Shown: piece by piece, positions 42,572 through 50,572 of the stretch | Layout of the letters: the number at the start of each line of letters is the position of its first letter | Position numbering within the stretch: position 1 is the first letter of the stretch | Assembly: GCA_049324435.1 (NCBI GenBank) | Contig: JBMOOQ010000048.1 | Span: forward strand, 1-64,000 | Length of the DNA: 64,000 nt | Source of the DNA: Pseudorhodoplanes sp049324435 | GTDB lineage: Bacteria > Pseudomonadota > Alphaproteobacteria > Rhizobiales > Xanthobacteraceae | Direction: 5' to 3' | The notes under the pieces: generated by a model | Seen by the model: the letters and a program-made list of their open reading frames with translations, nothing else | Told to the model about the DNA's origin: nothing | Database searches by the model: none | Translations under genes and position numbers: made by a program

Positions 42572-43999
42572 ATGACCGACACATCCCCCACCATTTCCCT
42601 CATCGACCGCGCCGGGCTCGACCGGTCGCGCGTCCGCTCCATTCTGTCGAAGGGCCTCGACGGCGCCGACGATGGCGAACTGTTTCTGGAATACCGCCAG
42701 TCCGAGGCGCTCGGCTTCGACAATGGCCGGCTGAAGCAGGCGACCTATGATACGGCGCAGGGCTTCGGCCTGCGCGCGGTCAAGGGCGATGCTGTGGGTT
42801 ACGCCCACGCCTCCGACCTGTCCGAGGCCGCGCTGATCCGCGCCGCCGACGCGGTCCGGGCCGTGAAGGGCGGCTATAGCGGCCATTATGCCGATGCGCC
42901 CGGCCGCACCAATGTCCGGCTTTACAGCGACGAGAACCCGCTGGACGCGCCCGGCTTCGAAGCCAAGGTGAAGCTGCTGCAGGAGATCGATGCCTATGCC
43001 CGCGCCAAGGATCCGCGGGTGCGGCAGGTCAGCGCCAGTCTCGGCGCCTCCTGGCAGGTCGTGGAAATCCTGCGCGCCGACGGCGAGGTCTATCGCGATG
43101 TCCGGCCGATGGTGCGCGTCAATGTGTCCATCGTCGCCGGGCAGGGCGACCGGCAGGAAACCGGCGGCCATGGCTATGGCGGCCGCGAGGGCTATGCCCG
43201 GTTCATCGAGACGGCGGCCTGGCGCGACGCGGTCGACGATGCGGTCCGACAGGCGCTGGTGAATCTTGAGTCGGTGCCGGCGCCGGCGGGCGAAATGGAT
43301 GTGGTGCTCGCCGCCGGCTGGCCGGGCGTCATGCTGCACGAGGCGGTCGGCCATGGCCTCGAGGGCGATTTCAACCGCAAGGGCACGTCCGCCTTTGCCG
43401 GTCTGATGGGTCAGCAGGTCGCGGCCAAGGGCGTGACCGTCGTCGACGACGGCACCATCGCCTCGCGCCGCGGATCGCTGTCGATCGACGATGAAGGCAC
43501 GCCGACCAACAAGACCGTGCTGATCGAGGACGGTATCCTCGTTGGCTACATGCAGGACCGGCAGAATGCGCGGCTGATGAACATGAAGCCGACCGGCAAC
43601 GGACGCCGCGAATCCTACGCGCATGTGCCGATGCCGCGCATGACCAACACCTACATGCTGGCGGGCGAACGCGAGCCCGGCGAGATCATCGCGTCGGTGA
43701 AGAACGGCATCTATGCGGTGAATTTCGGCGGCGGGCAGGTCGACATCACCTCGGGCAAGTACGTGTTCCAGTGCACCGAGGCCTACAAGATCGAGAACGG
43801 CAAGATCGGCGCGCCGGTGAAGGGCGCGATGATGATCGGCAACGGCCCGACCGACCTGCACCGCATCTCGATGATCGGCAACGATCTGGCGCTTGACCAC
43901 GGCATCGGCACCTGCGGCAAGGCCGGTCAGGGCGTTCCGGTCGGCGTCGGCCAGCCGACGCTGCGGATGGACCGCATCACCATCGGCGGCACGGGGTGA
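42572..43999 (+). CDS. tldD: Metalloprotease TldD
   Basis: The 475-residue subunit works with TldE/PmbA to process small peptides such as microcin precursors and to degrade unfolded peptides. The zinc motif is in MLHEAVGHGLEGD (HExxxH), with the downstream ligand Cys in the C-terminal HGIGTCGKAGQGVPVGVGQP. The ATG at 42572 fits the family; the frame is open upstream to 42503. No tldE/pmbA is next to it, as is usual. Confidence 0.94.
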   Translation: MTDTSPTISLIDRAGLDRSRVRSILSKGLDGADDGELFLEYRQSEALGFDNGRLKQATYDTAQGFGLRAVKGDAVGYAHASDLSEAALIRAADAVRAVKGGYSGHYADAPGRTNVRLYSDENPLDAPGFEAKVKLLQEIDAYARAKDPRVRQVSASLGASWQVVEILRADGEVYRDVRPMVRVNVSIVAGQGDRQETGGHGYGGREGYARFIETAAWRDAVDDAVRQALVNLESVPAPAGEMDVVLAAGWPGVMLHEAVGHGLEGDFNRKGTSAFAGLMGQQVAAKGVTVVDDGTIASRRGSLSIDDEGTPTNKTVLIEDGILVGYMQDRQNARLMNMKPTGNGRRESYAHVPMPRMTNTYMLAGEREPGEIIASVKNGIYAVNFGGGQVDITSGKYVFQCTEAYKIENGKIGAPVKGAMMIGNGPTDLHRISMIGNDLALDHGIGTCGKAGQGVPVGVGQPTLRMDRITIGGTG

Positions 44000-44053
44000 T
44001 TTTGGCTGCCGATGTCCGGTATGCGCATTAATGTTGCGCATATGGAGGGGCGC

Positions 44054-44311
44054 ATGGGAAACTTGACGCCTCGCGTGCAGAAAAAGCGCGCAGTCAACCT
44101 GTTCGTCGATTCCGAATTGCTCGACGAAGCCAAGCGCCTTGGCATCAATGTCTCTGACACGCTGGAGCGGCGCCTGCGCAGCATCGTGCGCGCGAAACAG
44201 GAGCGCCGCTGGCTGGACGAGAACAAGGATGCCTTCGCTTCCATCAATGCGTTCATCGACAAGCACGGTCTGTTGTCGAGCCGGCTGCGTTACCGGTCGG
44301 GTGGCCGATGA
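44054..44311 (+). CDS. CcdA-family antitoxin without an evident toxin
   Basis: The 85-residue product has a ribbon-helix-helix N-terminal half (KRAVNLFVDSELLDEAKRLG, then INVSDTLERRLRSIV) and a CcdA-type tail (RRWLDENKDAFASINAFIDK, HGLL). CcdA binds and neutralises the gyrase poison CcdB and represses its operon. A normal ccdB should overlap its end; instead only a 17-codon frame follows. It may be a solitary regulator or the remnant of a decayed pair. The ATG at 44054 has GGAGG five bases upstream. Confidence 0.85.
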   Translation: MGNLTPRVQKKRAVNLFVDSELLDEAKRLGINVSDTLERRLRSIVRAKQERRWLDENKDAFASINAFIDKHGLLSSRLRYRSGGR

Positions 44312-44361
44312 TCCGCGACGCAATCATTGCGGCACTGGATCTGATCTTCACCGGCTTCTGA
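44308..44361 (+). other. 17-codon frame overlapping the antitoxin stop
   Basis: The ATGA overlap at 44308-44311 opens a frame reading MIRDAIIAALDLIFTGF and stop. It has the position of a coupled toxin gene but no resemblance to CcdB. It may be chance or the start of a replaced toxin. Confidence 0.2.
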
Positions 44362-44367
44362 ATAAGT

Positions 44368-44859
44368 TCAGAAATACGCGATCAGCCGCCCGCAGGCTGC
44401 CACCGCGAGCCAGATTGCCAGCGATGTCACGCCGATCAGGCGCGCGCCGCCGGGAAGCGGCGTGTGCGGCAGCACGTCTTTCACCTTGTCCGCGACCACA
44501 GACTCGTACCAGACGATGTTGATCAGGCCGAGCCCGATCAGCGCGGCCTTGAGCTGAAACATGCCGTTCAGGACGATATGGCTCGCTTCGGCGACGAACA
44601 GGATTGAGCCGGATGCGACAAGGCCGAGAAATCCGAGGATTGCGACGATGCGCGCGCGCCGCAGCAGACTGCCGGGCCATGTCGCCTGGAAAAATCCGGC
44701 GAGCCGAAGGTCCATCACTGCAACCGCGCCGAAGAACACCAGCAGCGACAGGATATGCGCGACATTCGCGGCCATGTAGGCGTAAGGCGATTGCCGCACG
44801 GCGGCGGCGAAGGCCGAACCCTCAATCGCTAGAAATATTGCCGGGGCCGCATCCGTCAT
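44368..44859 (-). CDS. Four-helix membrane protein (DUF6644-like)
   Basis: The 163-residue product has about four membrane segments, for example ANVAHILSLLVFFGAVAVMDL, whose His and Asp could bind haem or metal, and FLGLVASGSILFVAEA. It is the downstream gene of a pair with the DUF6152-like gene; stop and start share one base (TGATG). I infer that the two work together, possibly in metal handling or electron transfer, but neither has a known function. Confidence 0.75.
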   Translation of the reverse strand: MTDAAPAIFLAIEGSAFAAAVRQSPYAYMAANVAHILSLLVFFGAVAVMDLRLAGFFQATWPGSLLRRARIVAILGFLGLVASGSILFVAEASHIVLNGMFQLKAALIGLGLINIVWYESVVADKVKDVLPHTPLPGGARLIGVTSLAIWLAVAACGRLIAYF

Positions 44860-45206
44860 CAGCGCATCTCGATGGTCTTGCCGTCCACCGTGATCCGCTC
44901 CGCGCGCATCTCATCCTTCTGCACCGTGGACACATAGCCGTAGGCCGACACGGTTTTTCCGGCGGCGACCAGGTCCTTGCTGGCGCCGCGATTGATCATG
45001 CGGAAGGTCGGCGCCAGCGTCACGGTCCAGACCTTGTCCGCGGCCTTGACCGTGATGGTCGCGTGCGGGTTTTCGTAGGTCGAGGTGACGATCGGGCCGG
45101 TCACCGTGATCGGTTTCGACGCATCGTAACTGCCCCAGCCGTGATGCGCGGCGGCGCTGCCGCAGGCGAGGGCAGCCATAGCGGCCACACCCAGATGCAG
45201 TTTCAT
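44859..45206 (-). CDS. DUF6152-like exported protein
   Basis: The 115-residue product has a signal peptide (1-20, ACGSAAA) and a mature N-terminus starting HHGWGSYD. The body is a small beta domain with the sequence TSTYENPHATITV. The exposed HH at the new N-terminus could bind copper or another metal. It is coupled to the membrane protein gene downstream. Confidence 0.78.
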   Translation of the reverse strand: MKLHLGVAAMAALACGSAAAHHGWGSYDASKPITVTGPIVTSTYENPHATITVKAADKVWTVTLAPTFRMINRGASKDLVAAGKTVSAYGYVSTVQKDEMRAERITVDGKTIEMR

Positions 45207-45275
45207 CGCTCCTCCTGCTGCAATGACATGATGAACCTCGGTTCGCGCGGACAGCTGAGCCCGCGAGCTCGCAGC

Positions 45276-45818
45276 CTAACGCACAACCCCCGATATGCAG
45301 CAAGGTTTGCGGCGCGGCCGGGTGATCTTGTCCTTGAGGTAGCAACGCGCGGACGTCCCGCCATATCCCGGGCGGACATAGGTGAAGGCGCGGCAGCGGT
45401 TGTCGGACTGACAGGCTTTCGCGCAGGACGCGCCGGCCGGATCGGCCGCGATGTCGAACGACCGGTAGTCGCCGCCCATGCGATCGATGGAAAACTCGAT
45501 CGGTCCCGCTTTCGGCTCGATCAGCGCCGCGCCCCGGACGCCCGACACGCAGCAACTATCCTCCTTCAGCGCGGTAACCATATTTTTCAGCCGGCACATC
45601 GCATCGCGCGCCTGCGTTCGCGGGTAGGAAAAGCTCCAGGCACGGCAGTTTTTGTCGCGATCGCACCGTGCGGCGCAGACGGCGGGATCGCCGCTGCGGA
45701 CCGGAGCGGAATGATAGTCGCCGCCCGGCCGGTCGTAGCCGATTTGAGCGTGCGGGGCTGTCGTTCCAAAGATGAGCGCCGCGATACAGAACGCCACTGT
45801 CGCGAGGCACCGTTTCAT
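45276..45818 (-). CDS. Exported protein with two PAN/Apple domains
   Basis: The signal peptide (about 1-24) is followed by two similar Cys-rich modules of about 75 residues each. Both start with a GGDY motif (RPGGDYHSAPV and RMGGDYRSFDI), continue with CxxxC (CAARCDRDKNCRAWSF and CAKACQSDNRCRAFTY) and end in a CC pair (DSCCVSGV and KPCCISGV). PAN/Apple domains bind proteins or carbohydrates. The internal duplication is clear from the matching spacing. No ligand is suggested by context. Confidence 0.85.
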   Translation of the reverse strand: MKRCLATVAFCIAALIFGTTAPHAQIGYDRPGGDYHSAPVRSGDPAVCAARCDRDKNCRAWSFSYPRTQARDAMCRLKNMVTALKEDSCCVSGVRGAALIEPKAGPIEFSIDRMGGDYRSFDIAADPAGASCAKACQSDNRCRAFTYVRPGYGGTSARCYLKDKITRPRRKPCCISGVVR

Positions 45819-45990
45819 CCCTCAGCCCAAAATCAGAATCTGCCGGATCGGCATGTTACGGATCGGGCGCCCCGCTTGCGAGGACCGTTTGCTGCGGACG
45901 CGAAGTCGTGAACGCCATGACGGCGCGCGCTACCGCTCACGCACTTTGTGCGGAGCAGCATGACAAACGGCCGCAGTTGCGCATAGTTCC

Positions 45991-47622
45991 ATGATGGAGT
46001 CGGGCATTACACGGAGCTGGCAAAGGTTGGGGAATGCCGACCGGCTTGCCGTTTGGCTTTTATGCGGGTTGCTCGTTCTCGCGGTCCTGATTTTCAGGGA
46101 TTATGGCATCTCCAACGATGAGGAAGTGCAGCACCGTTACGGCGAGTTGATCGTCAATTATTACGCCAGCGGATTCCGCGATACCGCGCTGTTCAACTAC
46201 AAGAACCTGTATCTGTATGGCGGACTGTTCGATATCGTTGCGGTCGGACTCGCGAAGCTCTTGCCGTTCGATGTGTTCCTGATCCGGCATCTTTTGTCGG
46301 CAATGATCGGCGTTGCCGGGATCGCCGCTGTCTGGGCCACCGCCCGCCTGGTCGCAGGCCCGCGCGCCGGGCTGATCGCGCTGATCGCGCTCGCGATTTG
46401 CGGGCCGTATTTCGGCGGCATGTTCAATCACACCAAGGACGTGCCGTTCGCCGCCGCGATGATCGGTGCGATCTATTTTCTGCTGCGTGCGGGTCGCGAC
46501 CTGCCGGCACCGCGCTGGATCGATGTCATCGGTTTCGGGGTGATGCTTGGCGCGGCGACCGGGCTGCGCGCGGTGGGCCTCTTGCTGGTCGGTTATGCGG
46601 GGCTGATCGCGCTCATATCGGTGCCGCGCCCGTTTCGCGTTTTGGATGCCGCCATCTTTCTTCTGAAATCGGCTGTGCGGTTGGCGCCTGCATTCCTGAT
46701 CGGCTACCTGATCATGATTGCGTCATGGCCATGGGCGTCGCGCGACGCGCTGAATCCGCTGCGGGCGATCTTTTCATTCGCGCATTTTCATTACGAGATC
46801 CGCACCATCGTTGCCGGCGACGTTTACCGGATGGCGGATGTGCCGTGGTGGTACGTGCCGTTCTATCTGCTAATCAAGGTGCCGCTTGTGGTTTATGCCG
46901 GCGCGCTCTGTGCGGCCGGTGCGGCGATCGTTGCGGCGTCGCACCGCGGACTTGCGGCGCTGCCGAGGCGCCATGTCGAGACTGCGTTTCTGGTTTTTGT
47001 CGTGGTCTTCCCGGTGCTCTGCGAGGCGATGGCGGAAGGACCCGCCTTCACCGGCATGCGGCATTTCATGTTCGTCCTGCCGCCGCTCGCGGTCCTCGCC
47101 GGGATCGGTTTCGACGCGGTGCTGGACGCTCTCTCGCCACAGCGATGGCTTGCGGCAAGCGCCGCAGGCGCGCTTGCGCTGGTTTTCGCATGGAATGTCA
47201 GCGTGCTCGTGCGGCTGCATCCGTACGAATACATGTTCTACAATTCGCTGGTTGGCGGCCTTGAGGGCGCCGAGCGCCGCTACGAGATGGATTACTGGGT
47301 CAACATGATGCCGGAGGCAGTGCGCGCCCTTGAGGACTATCTTGATCTCGCGAAGGAGACTTCGCAGCGGGTCTACACGGTGGGCGTCTGCGGCGAGAAA
47401 TTCTCGTTCGACAATTACGCGGACAAGCGGCTCCAGGCGTCGCCGGGCTGGCTTGAGTCGGATTTCTTCATCGCGCCGACCCAGATGAATTGCGACCGGC
47501 TGGTCGATGGCCGTGTGGTCGCGAATATCAGACGGTCCGGCGTTCTGATCGGCGTGGTGAAGGACCGGCGCGGCCTCACTCAGAAGGCGCTGAACCAGCC
47601 ATTCGATCGCGTTCAGCAGTAA
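45991..47622 (+). CDS. GT39/PMT-superfamily membrane glycosyltransferase
   Basis: The 543-residue protein has about eleven membrane segments. A periplasmic acidic motif lies just after the first (YGISNDEEVQHRYGE), the position of the catalytic DE of ArnT/PMT enzymes. A conserved HxKD-like motif, GMFNHTKDVPFAAAMIG, follows. Such enzymes move sugars from polyprenyl phosphate to lipids or proteins at the periplasmic face. Acceptor and donor cannot be named. The C-terminal 130 residues are soluble. It is not next to other envelope-sugar genes. Confidence 0.82.
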   Translation: MMESGITRSWQRLGNADRLAVWLLCGLLVLAVLIFRDYGISNDEEVQHRYGELIVNYYASGFRDTALFNYKNLYLYGGLFDIVAVGLAKLLPFDVFLIRHLLSAMIGVAGIAAVWATARLVAGPRAGLIALIALAICGPYFGGMFNHTKDVPFAAAMIGAIYFLLRAGRDLPAPRWIDVIGFGVMLGAATGLRAVGLLLVGYAGLIALISVPRPFRVLDAAIFLLKSAVRLAPAFLIGYLIMIASWPWASRDALNPLRAIFSFAHFHYEIRTIVAGDVYRMADVPWWYVPFYLLIKVPLVVYAGALCAAGAAIVAASHRGLAALPRRHVETAFLVFVVVFPVLCEAMAEGPAFTGMRHFMFVLPPLAVLAGIGFDAVLDALSPQRWLAASAAGALALVFAWNVSVLVRLHPYEYMFYNSLVGGLEGAERRYEMDYWVNMMPEAVRALEDYLDLAKETSQRVYTVGVCGEKFSFDNYADKRLQASPGWLESDFFIAPTQMNCDRLVDGRVVANIRRSGVLIGVVKDRRGLTQKALNQPFDRVQQ

Positions 47623-47640
47623 TGCGCTCTTTCAAAAGTG

Positions 47641-47673
47641 AAGCGCCCGCCGGGGAGGACCGGGCGGGCGCTT
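47641..47673. terminator. Hairpin between convergent genes, probable terminator
   Basis: AAGCGCCCGCC (47641-47651) pairs with GGCGGGCGCTT (47663-47673), 11 bp with an 11-base loop. On the minus strand it is followed by CACTTTTG. It can end the DUF1127 transcript and possibly also the glycosyltransferase message. Confidence 0.65.
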
Positions 47674-47745
47674 GATCCGCGTCGTGCGAGGGGACACACG
47701 CCGGGCGGATCCGCGGCGGGCTGGGCAGGGCCGGCCGCAGGGCTC

Positions 47746-48120
47746 TTACAGGTAAGGCCAGCTCGATCGCTTCGCCGGGGCGACCAGCGGGTCATCCGGA
47801 GCGATTGAGGGCGAACTGACCGGCAGCATGTCGATCCGCCCGCGCCGGTGCATGCGCTTATCGCGCGCGCGGCCCGCCAGCATGTCGGTCGGATCGCGCC
47901 AGAGCGGCTGCGCGTAAGCGTCGCGCAGATCGCTCCGCGACAGGCCGATATCCGCCAGCATGCGGTCGTCCATGCCCGCCAGCATGCGGGCATTGCGCCG
48001 GTTCTTCAGGAGGCGGGCGAATTTCCGCATGCCGTTCAGCACGATAGCGAATACGGCGCGGACCGCAGCCGGCTCGCGGCGGCGTCGCTGGATCGTCTGG
48101 GTCGTGCAAATCGCGGTCAT
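47746..48120 (-). CDS. DUF1127 domain protein
   Basis: The 124-residue protein contains the DUF1127 core in its middle (RNARMLAGMDDRMLADIGLS and SDLRDAYAQPLWRDP). In related bacteria small DUF1127 proteins bind RNA and affect growth phase and phosphate or carbon metabolism. This one is longer than the ~47-residue type, with an N-terminal extension and a basic C-terminal tail. AGGAG precedes the ATG. It is divergent from a LysR-type gene that may control it. Confidence 0.85.
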   Translation of the reverse strand: MTAICTTQTIQRRRREPAAVRAVFAIVLNGMRKFARLLKNRRNARMLAGMDDRMLADIGLSRSDLRDAYAQPLWRDPTDMLAGRARDKRMHRRGRIDMLPVSSPSIAPDDPLVAPAKRSSWPYL

Positions 48121-48229
48121 CGGAATCTCCTGTTCACGGGTGCAGAAATCCTTCGCCGCAGAACCTCACTCTGCGCGACCCGATTTCCGGCCCGAATGCC
48201 TTGAACGAATTCCATATGACACCCGCCCA

Positions 48230-48276
48230 TTGATAAGTGAAACGAATGTTTATAATCTGAAACATCACGATTGATG
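48230..48276 (+). promoter_or_regulatory. Divergent control region for DUF1127 and the LysR gene
   Basis: TTGATA (48230-48235) and TATAAT (48251-48256) form a plus-strand promoter with a short 15-base spacer. TGAAAC occurs at 48238-48243 and 48258-48263, exactly 20 bases apart. CATCA-CGAT-TGATG (48263-48276) is a perfect 5-bp inverted repeat of LysR-box type. It overlaps the upstream candidate start codons of the LysR gene, which favours the later ATG. Confidence 0.5.
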
Positions 48277-48318
48277 ATGAAAAGTCGCGCCGACCCGCCC
48301 CGTTTGGAGATGTCCCTG

Positions 48319-49200
48319 ATGACTGCCCTGATCGATATCGACCAACTCCGCACCTTCATTGCGATTGCGGAGACCGGCAGTTTCACCAAGGCGGCAGAGG
48401 TCGTTCACAAGACCCAGTCGGCCGTCTCGATGCAGATGAAGCGGCTGGAGGAACGTCTCAACAAACCGATTTTCGCACGCGACGGCCGCGCCTCGAAGCT
48501 GACCGAGGATGGCGAGCGGCTGCTCGATTACGCGCGCCGCATCGTGAAGCTCAACCTTGAGGCGCTGGCGGCATTTTCCGGACCGGAGCTGTCAGGCCGC
48601 GTCCGTCTCGGCGTGCCCGACGATTATGCCGATCGGTATCTGCCGGAAATCATGGCGCGCTTTTCTCGCTCCTATCCCGGCGTGGAGCTGACCGTGCTCT
48701 GCGAGCCGTCGATCGACCTGCTGCGCCGCATCGACATGAACGATCTCGATCTTGCGATCATCACCGCCACCGAGACGCAGCGGACCGCGGAACAGTTCCG
48801 GCAGGAGCGTCTGCTATGGGTGACGTCGGTGCGCCACGCGGTGCACACGGAGAACCCGTTGCCGCTCGCGCTCGGTAAGCAGAGCTGCGCATGGCGCCGG
48901 ATCGCGCTGGAGCATCTGGAGCAACTCGGGCGGCCGCATCGTGTGATCTATACGAGCTCCAATGCCGGTGCCTATGTCGCAGCGGTGCTGTCGGGACTAG
49001 CGGTGTCGGTGGTGCCGGAATCGACCCTGCGGCCGGGCATGCGTGTGCTGACTCCTGCCGAAGGCTTCCCGGATCTTCCCCATTGCCGGATCGGTCTCGT
49101 GCGCAACCCGCATGAGAGTTCGGCTCTCGCGGACGCTCTTGCGGAGCACATCATCTCCTCGCTCGACAACCTGTCGGAAGCGGCGCAGGCGGCGGAATAA
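48319..49200 (+). CDS. LysR-type transcriptional regulator
   Basis: The 293-residue regulator has a winged HTH at about residues 5-65 (FIAIAETGSFTKAAEVVHKT, QSAVSMQMKRLEERL) and a two-lobed effector domain (about 90-285). I chose the ATG at 48319 with GGAG nine bases upstream; alternatives are 48310 and the 48271-48277 cluster, which overlap a likely LysR box. It is divergent from the DUF1127 gene, a pairing seen in relatives, and probably regulates it and itself. Confidence 0.88.
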   Translation: MTALIDIDQLRTFIAIAETGSFTKAAEVVHKTQSAVSMQMKRLEERLNKPIFARDGRASKLTEDGERLLDYARRIVKLNLEALAAFSGPELSGRVRLGVPDDYADRYLPEIMARFSRSYPGVELTVLCEPSIDLLRRIDMNDLDLAIITATETQRTAEQFRQERLLWVTSVRHAVHTENPLPLALGKQSCAWRRIALEHLEQLGRPHRVIYTSSNAGAYVAAVLSGLAVSVVPESTLRPGMRVLTPAEGFPDLPHCRIGLVRNPHESSALADALAEHIISSLDNLSEAAQAAE

Positions 49201-49208
49201 GCGCGGCG

Positions 49209-50108
49209 CTATTTCCGCGCGGGACGCAGCACGAGCACATTGCCTGCGAGCACGGCAACAAGACCGAGTGCAGCCACAAGCGTCCACTGGAAATTTTCGA
49301 CGAATGTCGAGACCGCGAGAGCGACGACGGGCCCGAGCACTGTGACGTAAGCTGCACGATCCGGCCCGATGCGTCCGAGCAGCGTGAGATAGCAGGCAAA
49401 CGCGATAACCGAGCCGATTAATGCGAGGTACGCAAGCCCGAGAAGATAGGGCAGCGTCCACTCCACTGTGAAAGTGTGGCCGTTCGCAAATGCATATAGC
49501 GCGAGCCCGGCGGTGCCGTAGAGCATGGCATAGCCGGTCGCCGCGAAGACCGGGATCTTCCGCTTCTGCATCTGCACCGACACAATGTTACCGAAGCAGA
49601 ACGCGAGTGTCCCCGCCAGACTCATTCCGAGCGCGATCAAGGCGCCGCGCGGAAATGCGTGCCCTGCGAATTGCGGGTAGAACAGCGCCGCCATCCCCAG
49701 CGCCCCGAGAAGCCCGCCCGCGACCACGCGGCGGTCCACCGGTGCGCCGAGAAACAGCGCGCCGAGCCACACATTGAAGAACGACGCGAGCGAGAACACG
49801 ATCGAAAGCAGGCCCGACGGCAGCGCCCCCGCGGCGTGATAGTAGAGCAGGAAGTTCAGCGAGAACAGCAGAAGCCCAAGCAGCGCGAATGTCGCGTGAT
49901 CGCGCAAGCCGAAGCGAAGGCGGTCGCCGCGGACGGCTGCTATCGCCAGCATCACCGGTCCGGCGATCAGGAAACGCCACATCACCGAAACATCGGGCGC
50001 AACGACGCCGACCTGGAAATGAATGCCGATCCAGGCAAAGCCCCAGGCCAGCACGACCACCGCGTAGAGCGCGAAATCGTAAGGCGTGAGTTTCGCGCGC
50101 GTCAGCAA
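49209..50108 (-). CDS. EamA/DMT family transporter
   Basis: The 299-residue membrane protein has ten membrane segments formed by two EamA repeats. The family exports amino acids, metabolites or drugs. Markers include WGFAWIGIHFQVG near the start and the second-repeat LGPVVALAVSTFVENFQW. Its start overlaps the stop of the YbaK gene by seven bases, so the three genes gshA-ybaK-eamA probably form one transcript. Substrate unknown. Confidence 0.88.
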   Translation of the reverse strand: MLTRAKLTPYDFALYAVVVLAWGFAWIGIHFQVGVVAPDVSVMWRFLIAGPVMLAIAAVRGDRLRFGLRDHATFALLGLLLFSLNFLLYYHAAGALPSGLLSIVFSLASFFNVWLGALFLGAPVDRRVVAGGLLGALGMAALFYPQFAGHAFPRGALIALGMSLAGTLAFCFGNIVSVQMQKRKIPVFAATGYAMLYGTAGLALYAFANGHTFTVEWTLPYLLGLAYLALIGSVIAFACYLTLLGRIGPDRAAYVTVLGPVVALAVSTFVENFQWTLVAALGLVAVLAGNVLVLRPARK

Positions 50109-50572
50109 AGGTCGGCCGCCTTCGCATCAATGGCGCGGACGAGGTCCGAGGGTGCGATTTCGATCTGCAACCCGCGCCGTCCGCCATTGACGAGAACGGT
50201 CGGATGGGTCAGTGCCGTACGTTCGATGAAGGTATCCGAACGCTTGCGCTGTCCGAGCGGCGAGATGCCACCGACGTGATACCCGGTGATACGTTCGGCC
50301 TCCGCCGGCGGCAGCATCGCCGCGTCCTTGGCGCCGGCTGCGGATGCCAGCCGCTTCAGGCTGACCTCCTTGTCGGAGGGGGCGAGGACGCACACGATCG
50401 CGTTGCCGGCTTTCGCCATCAGTGTTTTCAACAGCCGCTCGGGCGCGATGCCGAGGGCTTCTGCGGCGTGCAGGCCAATCCGCGGCACGTTCGGGTCGTA
50501 GTCGTATTCATGCAGCGTGAAGGCGATACCCGCCTTCTCAAGCGCGGTGGTCGCGGGCGTGGCTCTGGCCAT
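50102..50572 (-). CDS. ybaK: YbaK-type Cys-tRNA(Pro) deacylase
   Basis: The 156-residue trans-editing enzyme hydrolyses Cys mischarged on tRNA-Pro. The signature YHVGGISPLGQRK with the conserved Lys, and LKTLMAKAGNAIVCVLAP, are clear. The ATG at 50572 shares a base with the gshA stop. The gene order gshA-ybaK may reflect joint handling of cysteine, but this is only suggestive. Confidence 0.9.
   Translation of the reverse strand: MARATPATTALEKAGIAFTLHEYDYDPNVPRIGLHAAEALGIAPERLLKTLMAKAGNAIVCVLAPSDKEVSLKRLASAAGAKDAAMLPPAEAERITGYHVGGISPLGQRKRSDTFIERTALTHPTVLVNGGRRGLQIEIAPSDLVRAIDAKAADLC

Noticed and set aside
42488..44323. Long minus-strand frame opposite tldD
   Set aside because: His/Arg/Ala-rich shadow; TldD motifs are intact on the plus strand.
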